A stretch of 32,198 nt of DNA. Source: Dysgonamonadaceae bacterium (GTDB taxonomy: Bacteria > Bacteroidota > Bacteroidia > Bacteroidales > Dysgonomonadaceae). The notes under the pieces are model-generated. The model ran no database searches and was not told the DNA's origin. It saw only the letters and a list, made by a program, of their open reading frames with translations. Numbering within the stretch: the stretch's first letter is position 1; each line of letters opens with the position of its first letter. Shown in pieces: positions 1 through 6,616 of the stretch. Made by a program: the position numbers and the translations under genes. The DNA lies in assembly GCA_029975415.1 (NCBI GenBank), contig JARKPE010000051.1, positions 1 through 32,198 on the forward strand. Reading direction: 5' to 3'.

Positions 1-35
1 GTTCGTCAATCGCTCGTTTTGTTCGCAAAAACATA

Positions 36-122
36 GCCGCAAGGGTATAACAAGCAGCTTATAAAAAATCTCCACACCTCGCTTCGCTTCGGGTAGTATT
101 TTTTTTCGCTGCCCTTGCCGGC
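36..122. repeat. Large imperfect hairpin element, copy 1
   Basis: The two halves fold onto each other. GCAAGGG (39-45) pairs with CCCTTGC (112-118), GCC (36-38) with GGC (120-122) across a one-base C bulge, and CAGC (55-58) with GCTG (108-111). AAAAAAT (63-69) pairs with ATTTTTT (98-104), and ACC with GGT near the tip. The apical loop carries the CTTCG-type repeat that is common in the neighbouring tract. The asymmetric internal loop CTCC opposite AGT is shared exactly with the second copy at 1084-1191. The outer arms differ but stay paired, which suggests selection on structure. I do not recognise it as a named family; whether it works as DNA or RNA is unknown. Confidence 0.7.
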
Positions 123-890
123 TAACGCATGCACACTTGCCCATTGCGCTCCGGCTCACTTCGCTTCGCTTCGTTTGGTGCTCATGGTCGCGTGCATGCT
201 TGTTTTGCTACACACGCTCGCTCAATCCTCACCCGTGGCTACTCCTGCCCCCTAAAACCCCAAATAGGTCAAATCATTTTCTATCAGGGGGCAGCCGCCA
301 CTCATTGTTTCTGCTCGCCTGCTGGTCGCTCGGGCTAATCGGGCTGTCACAGTTTTTGCCTCTTTTTCGTCGCTTGTGCCCACCCTTTCTATCGTTTGTG
401 CCGTGTGTTCCTCATTCGCTCCGCCTCATTCTTCGGCTATGCTCATTCGTCCCACACAGCACCCGTTTTTTATTCCCGGGCAAGAGCCTTCTTTCGCTCT
501 TTCGTTACGTTCCGTTTCGTTCATTTTGCCGTTGAGCAAACCCCCGCCATCTTTGCTGCACGCAATTCCATCTTATCGCATTTCCCCGACATCATCATCA
601 ACCCCTCCTCAAACGGCAATTCTCTACACTCCACTTCACGTAATCGCTCATTCAGGCACTTGCCTTTCCCTGCACAAGCTCCGTTTGCAAAAAACTGCGC
701 CAGCCCTGCCGCACGCGGCAGCATTCCGCTGCCCTCACTTCGTTGCGGGCTTCCTGCTGCCTGCGCCCTCGCTCCACTCGCTTACGGCTCGCGCCTCTCC
801 CTTCGGCTTCGCTAAAAAAGCACTCCTCTTCGTTCCGCTGCTTTTTCACTTGCCTTCGGTCGGCTCAAGGCTGCATTACCTGCTCGATTA
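123..890. other. Non-coding, A-depleted pyrimidine-rich tract
   Basis: The plus strand here is strongly C+T rich and poor in A. For example, positions 361-420 hold only three A residues. Short words such as TTCG, CTCG and CGCT recur throughout, including CTTCGCTTCG at 160-170. Local hairpins exist: GCATGCAC (127-134) with GTGCATGC (192-199), and CTGCCCCCT (245-253) with AGGGGGCAG (286-294), the latter flanked by GTGGC (235-239) and GCCAC (297-301). Several plus-strand frames stay open at once because TAA, TAG and TGA all need an A. Their translations are Ser/Pro/Cys-rich and look unlike any protein family, so I see no gene. The composition is unlike the rest of the window and suggests an acquired or specialised segment. 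Confidence 0.6.
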
Positions 891-1083
891 AAATAATAAA
901 ACCACTCGTACGGAAATAGATATTCTAATACAACGTATATTCGCGTTTTAACTTTCTATTTTACATCTTTTCTTATTCTAAATTTTGCGAGTTACATCTC
1001 CTCTGAAATCTAAATCCCTTAATATTCATTTCTATCCCACTCCATCATCACTACTGTGATAAATGAAAACTTCGCAAAAATAC
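891..1083. other. AT-rich intergenic stretch, nothing recognised
   Basis: Composition returns abruptly to ordinary AT-rich sequence after the pyrimidine tract ends near 890. I see no credible reading frame, no good promoter pair and no long inverted repeat before the second hairpin element starts at 1084. Confidence 0.5.
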
Positions 1084-1191
1084 TGTGGCTTTTATGCAAT
1101 CTTTGCAAGGTCAAGCCCGATGGGTTTTTGAAAAAATCTCCACCTTTCAGGTAGTATTTTTCCAAAAAACCTTGCCGATTGCAAAGCCACA
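1084..1191. repeat. Large imperfect hairpin element, copy 2
   Basis: The stem is built from three consecutive blocks: TGTGGCTTT (1084-1092) with AAAGCCACA (1183-1191), GCAATC (1096-1101) with GATTGC (1177-1182), and GCAAGG (1105-1110) with CCTTGC (1170-1175). Three-base bulges lie on the 5' side and a single C bulge on the 3' side. The tip is AAAAAT (1132-1137) with ATTTTT (1156-1161), then the internal loop CTCC opposite AGT, then ACCT-ttc-AGGT. Copy 1 (36-122) has the same tip, the same internal loop, the same GCAAGG/CCTTGC block and the same C bulge. Its outer arms and apical loop are different. A two-copy, structure-conserved family is therefore visible inside this window. Confidence 0.72.
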
Positions 1192-1291
1192 TTGTGCTAT
1201 ACGCTAAGTTTTGCATTTATTCCCGCAGTTTCATTTATGTAAAGCATAGGTAAGGGCAACTTGATTCATACATACAAGCACATAGAGGCAT

Positions 1292-1322
1292 AAAAAAAAC
1301 CTGTCATTAGGCAGGTTTTTTT
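1292..1322. terminator. Rho-independent terminator, probably bidirectional
   Basis: AACCTG (1298-1303) pairs with CAGGTT (1312-1317) around an eight-base loop. A run of A precedes the stem and a run of T follows it, so the structure can work on either strand. It lies 20 nt past the stop codon of the minus-strand gene at 1343-2149. Confidence 0.8.
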
Positions 1323-1342
1323 AGCTTTTTGAATGGAATATT

Positions 1343-2149
1343 TTAGAAAATACTCTGAATTTTCAAACAATTTCCTTCATTAAGCAAGTAGTAGTTCTCT
1401 CCAATTTTCTGAAAAAATTCAATACCGACACAAGCCAGCACACTCACATTTTCGTTCATCGTCGGTAATCCGGGCAATGAATTTTCAATATTTTGATTGC
1501 TCATACTTGTTGAATTCAATGCAATGTAGTCCGAGTAAACAACGTTTCCTAATTCGTTCAAACTTCCATCTAACGGCTCATAACTGCCCGTTTCACCATT
1601 ATAAGCAAAGTCGGAGATTACAGAAATTGAATTAATCAGTCTGAAATGAGTTGCTCCGCTTGGTGCATTCACGTAATTCATTGGGGCAAAATCTGAAACT
1701 TTCAAAGTGATTACATTCCTGTTTTCATCAGCAGTCATTTCAAACGGAGCAAAAAATACACGTTCGAAATTCCGATTTTTATTAAAATTCAACCCTACAA
1801 GATATTGAGGTACTTGTGAAACCAAAACTGCGCGATAACCACGAGCTTCGGTCTTATCCTCAAGGTTAATTTTCTTGATAATTCCTGTCAATCTTCCGGT
1901 TAATTGCGGATCGCTCATTTGCTTAAGCAATTGAGCTTGTCCACTTCTGATTGATTTTCCTACCATTGCACAGCCTCCAAACTCGTTCATATTTTCACGA
2001 GTACGCTTAAAAGCTGGATCATTCTTAATCTGTGATGCAGATGCTCCACCTTTCAATCCGGCATAATTACCGGACAATCCTTTGATTTTGAAATGGCGAA
2101 TATCGCCAATCGTTCCGTTGTATTTAACAACGCCTACTTGTCTTGCCAT
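1343..2149 (-). CDS. Conserved hypothetical protein of Bacteroidota
   Basis: This 268-residue protein is of unknown function. It has no signal peptide and no membrane segment. The N-terminal half is basic: it starts MARQVGVVKYNGTIGD and contains KNDPAFKRTRENMNEFGG at about residues 43-60. From memory this resembles small hypothetical proteins, common in Bacteroidota, that start MARQ-G-IK and carry a DPAF-RTREN motif; I know no function for them. The C-terminal half is richer in beta-type segments and ends in a hydrophobic strand. The ATG at 2149 is supported by a promoter-like pair upstream (2197-2226) and by the terminator just after the stop. The gene stands alone, between the hairpin/pyrimidine region and tRNA-Leu, so it may be accessory. 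Confidence 0.75.
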   Translation of the reverse strand: MARQVGVVKYNGTIGDIRHFKIKGLSGNYAGLKGGASASQIKNDPAFKRTRENMNEFGGCAMVGKSIRSGQAQLLKQMSDPQLTGRLTGIIKKINLEDKTEARGYRAVLVSQVPQYLVGLNFNKNRNFERVFFAPFEMTADENRNVITLKVSDFAPMNYVNAPSGATHFRLINSISVISDFAYNGETGSYEPLDGSLNELGNVVYSDYIALNSTSMSNQNIENSLPGLPTMNENVSVLACVGIEFFQKIGENYYLLNEGNCLKIQSIF

Positions 2150-2167
2150 AAAATATAAATTTATTAG

Positions 2168-2196
2168 TTGTGTAACCTAAATAGTAGATTACGCAA
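2168..2196. promoter_or_regulatory. Imperfect 12-bp inverted repeat at the start of the 1343-2149 transcript
   Basis: TTGTGTAACCTA (2168-2179) and TAGATTACGCAA (2185-2196) are inverted copies matching at 10 of 12 positions around a five-base spacer. The repeat abuts the -7 box at 2197-2204 on its downstream side, so it covers the expected transcription start. It could be a repressor operator or a hairpin at the 5' end of the message; the sequence does not decide. Confidence 0.5.
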
Positions 2197-2226
2197 CAAA
2201 TATAAAATCATAATATAAGTATCAAA
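2197..2226 (-). promoter_or_regulatory. Promoter for the hypothetical gene at 1343-2149
   Basis: On the minus strand TTTG (complement of 2223-2226) lies 18 nt upstream of TATATTTG (complement of 2197-2204), which fits the Bacteroidota -7 consensus TAnnTTTG exactly. The spacing is one base shorter than the usual 19-21. The predicted start is near 2190. Confidence 0.5.
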
Positions 2227-2393
2227 ATAGTTAAATAGATGTAATGAGAAGTAAATAAGAGCAATTGAGAATTTATCTCAAAAATAGTTGGTAAAAATCT
2301 GATAAATAGCTATTTTTGTCTTGTTGGATTAGATGTAGTTCATAGAATAATTGAAAAATATCATTTGCCTGTAATCTGCCTGTAAAATAAATC

Positions 2394-2440
2394 AAAAACC
2401 TCTTAATCTCCTGTATTACAGTGGGAAAAAGAGGTTTTCG
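2394..2440 (-). terminator. Probable terminator of tRNA-Leu
   Basis: AAAACCTCTT and AAGAGGTTTT form an inverted repeat just past the 3' end of the tRNA, separated by about 27 nt. In the minus-strand transcript the distal arm ends in a T run. The loop is long, so confidence is moderate. Confidence 0.5.
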
Positions 2441-2442
2441 AG

Positions 2443-2526
2443 TACCCAGAGCCGGGATCGAACCGGCATGGAAGTGAATCCACTGGTGTTTGAGACCAGC
2501 GCGTCTACCAATTCCGCCATCTGGGC
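2443..2526 (-). tRNA. tRNA-Leu (anticodon CAA)
   Basis: Read on the minus strand this is a complete type II (long variable arm) tRNA of 84 nt. The acceptor stem is GCCCAGA pairing with TCTGGGT (one G-T at the end), with discriminator A. The D arm contains AATTGGTAGACGC, the anticodon stem CTGGT/ACCAG encloses loop CTCAAAC, the extra arm is long, and the T loop is GTTCGATC. The anticodon CAA reads leucine codon UUG. CCA is not encoded and must be added after transcription. A short ORF that overlaps it on the same strand is an artefact. Confidence 0.95.
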
Positions 2527-2549
2527 AACATTGCTTCACAAAGTGTGCG

Positions 2550-2580
2550 CAAAAGTACGCATATTTTTGAAAATAGAAAA
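2550..2580 (-). promoter_or_regulatory. Promoter of tRNA-Leu
   Basis: TACTTTTG (complement of 2550-2557) fits TAnnTTTG. TTTT (complement of 2577-2580), 19 nt upstream, is one base off the -33 consensus TTTG. The predicted start near 2543 leaves a 5' leader of about 17 nt before the mature tRNA. Confidence 0.5.
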
Positions 2581-2645
2581 AAGTTGACTTGTTTTTTTAT
2601 TTTCTCATGGAAAAAAACTCTTACATCGTTTTTTTTTCGTATTTT

Positions 2646-2653
2646 TATTTTTG
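2646..2653 (+). promoter_or_regulatory. Possible -7 box for the mannose-1-phosphate guanylyltransferase gene
   Basis: TATTTTTG fits TAnnTTTG, but there is no good TTTG 19-21 nt upstream. It would give a leader of about 105 nt before the ATG at 2764. Confidence 0.35.
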
Positions 2654-2763
2654 AAACACAATGTTAAAACAATCTGCGGTGAATGACTGTTATAATTGAA
2701 TCAAACAGGTTTGCTATGCTATTACAAACACACATTATTAACTGACAAAATAAGAAATTCGTA

Positions 2764-3843
2764 ATGAGGAATGACAATTATTGCGTTATTATGAGCGGTG
2801 GGGTGGGAAGCCGTTTTTGGCCGTTCAGTACAGAGGAAAAGCCCAAACAGTTTCTTGATTTCTTTGGTACCGGAAGATCTCTTTTGCAAAGCACTTACGA
2901 TCGTTTCAGAAAAATAGTGCCCGCTGAAAATATCTATATCGTTACCAACGATGCTTATGCCTCAATGACAAAAAAACAACTTCCGGAGGTGGATGATAGT
3001 CAAATCCTATTGGAACCGATGCGTCGCAATACTGCCCCTGCTATTGCCTACGCAACCTATCGTATACGCGCCGTGAACTCTCAGGCAAATATAGTTGTGG
3101 CGCCATCTGATCATCTTATTCTCAAAGAAGAACAATTTATATCTGATATCAACAAGGGGCTCGATTTTGTTGCAAAACATCCGGTATTATATACTTTGGG
3201 CATCAAGCCTAATCGTCCCGAAACCGGATATGGTTATATCCAAATCAGCGACGAAAAACTTGATGGGGTCAGAAAAGTGAAAACATTTACAGAAAAGCCA
3301 AATGCAGAGCTTGCCATGAAATTTCTGAACAGTGGTGAATTTGTTTGGAATTCTGGTATTTTTCTTTGGAACGTAAACAGTATCCTCGATGCTTTCAACA
3401 AGTACTTACCCGACATTATCCTAAAGTTTAACGAAGGCTTGGAGTTATTCAATACGCCTCTCGAAAAGAAGTTTATAGACGATTCGTTTCCTTTTTGTCC
3501 CAATATATCGATAGATTACGGTATTCTTGAAAAAGCGGACAATGTATATGTCAATGTGTCCGAGTTTGGGTGGAGCGATTTGGGAACTTGGGGGTCGTTA
3601 CACGAAATTGCTCAAAAAGACGAATTTGACAATGCGAGTCTTAATTGCAAGTCGTTGTTTATCGAGAGCTACAACAATATTATTACGATGAGTGATGGCA
3701 AGCTTGTGGTCGCTCAGGGACTCGAAGATTTTATTGTGGCTGAATCGGATAAAGTGCTTTTGATTTGCAAGAAAAGTGAAGAACAGCGTATCAAACATTT
3801 TGTGACAGATGTGAAATTCCGTTTCGGTGAAGAATTCGTCTGA
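2764..3843 (+). CDS. manC: Mannose-1-phosphate guanylyltransferase
   Basis: The enzyme makes GDP-mannose from mannose-1-phosphate and GTP in the cytoplasm, a precursor for mannose and fucose in surface glycans. The nucleotidyltransferase fold is visible: GGVGSRFWP at residues 12-20 (nucleotide-binding loop), KPKQF at 26-30, EPMRRNTAP at 84-92 and APSDH at 113-117, followed by FTEKP, VWNSGIFLW and GWSDLGTW. At 359 residues it is the single-domain form and lacks the C-terminal isomerase domain of the longer bifunctional ManC/AlgA enzymes. It is a lone gene between tRNA-Leu and a convergent ammonium operon, followed by a strong terminator. The symbol is by family; other hexose-1-phosphate nucleotidyltransferases are less likely given the KPKQF and EPxRRNTAP motifs. 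Confidence 0.92.
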   Translation: MRNDNYCVIMSGGVGSRFWPFSTEEKPKQFLDFFGTGRSLLQSTYDRFRKIVPAENIYIVTNDAYASMTKKQLPEVDDSQILLEPMRRNTAPAIAYATYRIRAVNSQANIVVAPSDHLILKEEQFISDINKGLDFVAKHPVLYTLGIKPNRPETGYGYIQISDEKLDGVRKVKTFTEKPNAELAMKFLNSGEFVWNSGIFLWNVNSILDAFNKYLPDIILKFNEGLELFNTPLEKKFIDDSFPFCPNISIDYGILEKADNVYVNVSEFGWSDLGTWGSLHEIAQKDEFDNASLNCKSLFIESYNNIITMSDGKLVVAQGLEDFIVAESDKVLLICKKSEEQRIKHFVTDVKFRFGEEFV

Positions 3844-3876
3844 ACATTACTTAGATAGAGTCTATTTGATAAGTAT

Positions 3877-3922
3877 AAAAAGACACGACGCAACGGGAGA
3901 ATCTCGTTTGTCGTGTCTTTTC
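3877..3922 (+). terminator. Rho-independent terminator of manC
   Basis: AAAAGACACGAC pairs with GTCGTGTCTTTT around an 18-20 nt loop that itself contains a short inverted repeat (GGGAGA/TCTCG). The stem ends in T residues on the plus strand and lies 33 nt past the manC stop. The flanking A run means it may also act on the minus strand. Confidence 0.85.
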
Positions 3923-3977
3923 TTGTCAAGTAACGAGAGTTTTTTAGTTTTTATCTCGTTACTCGAAATTCCCTCTA

Positions 3978-4026
3978 TTTGAAAACACCTTTGACACTTT
4001 CTATCTTTGTTTGATGCAAAGTGTCA
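3978..4026 (+). promoter_or_regulatory. Orphan promoter embedded in a palindrome
   Basis: TTTG (3978-3981) and TATCTTTG (4002-4009) are separated by exactly 20 nt, a perfect Bacteroidota promoter pointing right. No plus-strand gene follows. The inverted repeat TGACACTTT (3992-4000) and AAAGTGTCA (4018-4026) symmetrically brackets the -7 box and predicted start (about 4016). A transcript from here would run antisense into the 3' end of amt (stop at 4114). Confidence 0.45.
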
Positions 4027-4113
4027 TATAAAAAATACCGAAGGAATAAAAAATTCTATTCAACTTTTCTCTTTTTGTCTCCGTTCTTCGAAACAACAAT
4101 GAGGATGTGATTT

Positions 4114-5340
4114 TTAATTGTATGCTTTTTCTCCGTGTTCGAAAAAATCAAGCCCGATTTCTTCTTCTTTAGCAGTTACTCTGATTCCTACGGTATGTTT
4201 TAATAGGAAGAACAAGATTGTAGCACACAAAATGGCCCATCCACCTACGGTTGCAACACCGATCAACTGACTTATCAATACTTGGGCATTGCCTCCATAC
4301 AGAATGCCCAACAAATCGGGATTATTTGAAAATATTCCTACCATTAACGTTCCAAATGCACCGCAGACCCCATGAACGGAAATAGCACCAACGGGATCAT
4401 CTATTTTTACGATCTTATCGAAGAACTCTACGGAAAAGACAACCAGCACGCCTGCCATAAATCCGATGATGATTGCTCCACCGGGTGTAACTACGTCGCA
4501 TCCTGCCGTGATCGCTACCAGTCCGGCCAAAACTCCGTTCAAAGTCATACTGAACGTTGGTTTCCCGTAACGTATCCAAGTTGTAGCAAGTGTAGCGATA
4601 CCGCCAGCGGCAGCTGCACCATTGGTAGTTACAAAAATACTGGCTACAAGGCTGGGGTTAGATAAACCGAGCGTCGATCCGGGATTGAATCCAAACCATC
4701 CTACCCAAAGAATAAAAACGCCTAAGGCTGCCAAAGTCAGGCTATGACCGGGTATAGCCATTGCTTTTCCGTTTTTGTATTTACCTCTTCGAGGTCCCAG
4801 AAATGCTGCACCAATTAATGCAATCCATCCCCCGACGGAATGAACGACTGTAGAACCTGCAAAGTCGTGAAAAGGTGTTTCCATCGTCGAAAGCCATCCA
4901 CCTCCCCACACCCAATGCCCGGAAATGGGATAAATGACCGCAGAAATTACCAGACTGAAAATTAAATAAGCTTTGAATTTTGTTCGTTCGGCCATCGCTC
5001 CCGATACGATAGTAGCTGCAGTAGCTGCAAAAACAAGTTGAAAAAAGAAAAAGGCCATGTTTGGAAGACCAACAGAAGCTCCATGATCTATTTTCGAAAA
5101 CCATTCAATTTCTCCGATAAATCCGTTCCCGCCTCCATACATGAGGCCATATCCTATGATCCAGAAAACTACGCTTCCGATGCTGAAATCCATCAGATTT
5201 TTGAACAAAATGTTGGTGGTGTTTTTTGTTCGCGTGAACCCTGTTTCTACCAGTGCAAAACCGGTTTGCATAAAAAATACCAAAACGGCCGTTATCAATA
5301 CCCATAATGTATTTAATGCCGAAAATGTCGATGTATCCAT
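4114..5340 (-). CDS. amt: Ammonium transporter, Amt family
   Basis: This 408-residue inner-membrane channel conducts ammonium. Family hallmarks are present: an N-terminal membrane segment, GAMAERTKFKAY (115-126), HDFAGSTVVH (158-167) and VHGVCGAFGTLMVG (322-335). His167 and His323 are the expected twin pore histidines, and Asp159 is the conserved aspartate of the DFAGS motif. I placed the start at MDTSTFSALN (5340) rather than at an in-frame ATG at 5448. The longer form would add a charged tail and overlap the P-II gene, whereas the shorter one begins 16 nt after the P-II stop. It is the last gene of an operon with an outer-membrane protein and P-II. P-II binding to the cytoplasmic face of Amt is the usual control in this family. 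Confidence 0.95.
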   Translation of the reverse strand: MDTSTFSALNTLWVLITAVLVFFMQTGFALVETGFTRTKNTTNILFKNLMDFSIGSVVFWIIGYGLMYGGGNGFIGEIEWFSKIDHGASVGLPNMAFFFFQLVFAATAATIVSGAMAERTKFKAYLIFSLVISAVIYPISGHWVWGGGWLSTMETPFHDFAGSTVVHSVGGWIALIGAAFLGPRRGKYKNGKAMAIPGHSLTLAALGVFILWVGWFGFNPGSTLGLSNPSLVASIFVTTNGAAAAGGIATLATTWIRYGKPTFSMTLNGVLAGLVAITAGCDVVTPGGAIIIGFMAGVLVVFSVEFFDKIVKIDDPVGAISVHGVCGAFGTLMVGIFSNNPDLLGILYGGNAQVLISQLIGVATVGGWAILCATILFFLLKHTVGIRVTAKEEEIGLDFFEHGEKAYN

Positions 5341-5356
5341 ATGTGTGATTATTTTT

Positions 5357-5704
5357 TTAGTCTTTAATGTATAATGATTCGGGACCCTTTTCGCCTGTCC
5401 TGATTCTAATAGATTCCTCGATCGGGGAGATGAATATTTTTCCATCACCCATGTCCCCTGTCCGTGCTGCTTTTATAATGGCATTGCATGCGGGCTCAAC
5501 GAATTGTTCGCGGCAAACGAATGAAATGACGATTCGTTCGATCATCCTTGTTTCGTAAACCGTCGCACGATAAATCGAGCTCGATTTTTCGTTGCCTACA
5601 CCGGTAACTTCCCAATAGGTTAGGAAGTCTATCCCTATGCTATGAAGTTCTTCAATTACCTCGTCATAACATGATTTGCGTACGATAGCTTCAATTTTCT
5701 TCAT
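5357..5704 (-). CDS. glnB: P-II family nitrogen regulatory protein
   Basis: This 115-residue trimeric signal protein senses 2-oxoglutarate and ATP/ADP and blocks its partner Amt. It aligns without gaps to classical GlnB over the first 40 residues (MKKIEAIVRK and GVGNEK). The C-terminal signature RTGDMGDGKIF (81-91) and the IRIRTGE motif are intact. The T-loop is about two residues shorter than in E. coli GlnB but keeps tyrosines at 45 and 50, equivalent to Tyr46 and the uridylylated Tyr51. No GlnD modifying enzyme lies nearby. It sits directly upstream of amt (16 nt gap), the arrangement of GlnK; glnB or glnK are both reasonable symbols. Confidence 0.92.
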   Translation of the reverse strand: MKKIEAIVRKSCYDEVIEELHSIGIDFLTYWEVTGVGNEKSSSIYRATVYETRMIERIVISFVCREQFVEPACNAIIKAARTGDMGDGKIFISPIEESIRIRTGEKGPESLYIKD

Positions 5705-5730
5705 ATTTTTTTGAAATTAATTTGTCTTCT

Positions 5731-6399
5731 TCAAAGAGTAATACCTGCTACCACATAGAATTTTTGGGTATTGGGATTTAAAATGACGCTTCCCTTAAGA
5801 GGAAAGGAAAATGTATTGGTTATGGAGATATTTCTGGTCATGCCGACTCCGATATTGGTGATGTTGAAATTTCCGCTGACGGAGTGCCAGCCGTCGCCAC
5901 CACCCACGAAAATTCTAAAGTTTTTGTAGGAGTAATCTGCTTCAAAATATACATCGCTTCCGTGCGAACCTGCTCCGCCGGCTTTGTTTATGACGTAATT
6001 GCCGGCAATGTTAAACCCTGCAATCCCGTAACCCCCGTTTATTTCGAAGGCATGAGATCCGGTTTCCTCACTTGCATCAAAATAGTCGTTTCCGTTTTCT
6101 ATGCTTGGGAAGTAGTAATCTGTCAAGCCCATCCAAAGACCGAAATTAAATTGATATTTGGCGAATAAATCGGCTTCAAGGTAGCCGTCCATTCCGGCAG
6201 AACCCCATCCCCCGATCGAAAATCCTTTTGTGCTAAAGGTTGCAGTCGGCTGGATGGAAGAATTTGACAAGTAAAGTCCTCGCCATACATAAGAGCTTAC
6301 GATATCGGCACTTGCCGACCAATTCGATGTCGTTTCCTGTGCATGAGAGCTAAGCGTTAAAACGGCCCATGCTACGGTGAATAAAAGTTTCTTTTTCAT
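5731..6399 (-). CDS. Putative outer-membrane beta-barrel protein (TorF-like)
   Basis: This 222-residue exported protein has a signal peptide (MKKKLLFTVAW...SSHAQ, about 20 residues). Short amphipathic strands rich in Tyr, Trp and Gly follow, and it ends in a hydrophobic-aromatic strand (KFYVVAGITL) typical of barrel proteins. The segment SYVWRGLYLSN near residue 36 resembles the start of TorF-family putative porins. It is the first gene of the operon, 26 nt before the P-II gene and downstream of a perfect promoter, so it is probably made together with Amt. A role in letting nitrogen compounds cross the outer membrane is inference from context only. Confidence 0.75.
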   Translation of the reverse strand: MKKKLLFTVAWAVLTLSSHAQETTSNWSASADIVSSYVWRGLYLSNSSIQPTATFSTKGFSIGGWGSAGMDGYLEADLFAKYQFNFGLWMGLTDYYFPSIENGNDYFDASEETGSHAFEINGGYGIAGFNIAGNYVINKAGGAGSHGSDVYFEADYSYKNFRIFVGGGDGWHSVSGNFNITNIGVGMTRNISITNTFSFPLKGSVILNPNTQKFYVVAGITL

Positions 6400-6442
6400 A
6401 ACCTATAAACAATTAAAATTACATAATGAAATTATATCGCTG

Positions 6443-6475
6443 CAAATATAAATAAAAAGATATATATTATCCAAA
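6443..6475 (-). promoter_or_regulatory. Promoter of the outer-membrane protein-glnB-amt operon
   Basis: On the minus strand TTTG (complement of 6472-6475) is followed after 21 nt by TATATTTG (complement of 6443-6450). Both boxes match the Bacteroidota consensus exactly. The predicted start near 6436 gives a leader of about 37 nt. No clear NtrC- or Crp-type site was recognised. Confidence 0.75.
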
Positions 6476-6584
6476 TATAATATCAAAAAGTTTTTAATAA
6501 TGTTTTTATTATTACATTATGTAAATTTGTGCATTTATGGAAAAAGTGCTGTAGGTGTTGAAATGAAAGATGTTTGAAGAAAAA

Positions 6585-6616
6585 ATAAAAAGTATGCATT
6601 CAATGCATACTTTTTA
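6585..6616. terminator. Palindromic terminator, probably bidirectional
   Basis: The sequence reads AAAAAGTATGCATT, a single central C, then AATGCATACTTTTT, a near-perfect palindrome ending in T runs in both directions. It lies about 170 nt past the psd stop (minus strand) and upstream of the ammonium operon promoter, so it insulates the two. Confidence 0.8.

Noticed and set aside
36-122. Integron attC site
   Set aside because: The element is hairpin-like, and TAAC occurs near both ends, but in the same orientation. The paired RYYYAAC/GTTRRRY core sites are missing and no integrase is present.
129-891. Several overlapping plus-strand open frames of 69-171 codons
   Set aside because: They stay open together only because the tract is poor in A, which makes stop codons rare. 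Translations are low-complexity Ser/Pro/Cys mixtures with no family resemblance and no promoter or ribosome site.
2273-2539. 88-codon ORF overlapping tRNA-Leu on the same strand
   Set aside because: Its first third is a translation of the tRNA itself. The remainder has no start of its own, though it might be a gene remnant.
4114-5448. Longer amt start at 5448
   Set aside because: It would overlap the P-II gene by about 90 nt and add a charged tail before the first membrane segment. The ATG at 5340 fits the operon spacing.
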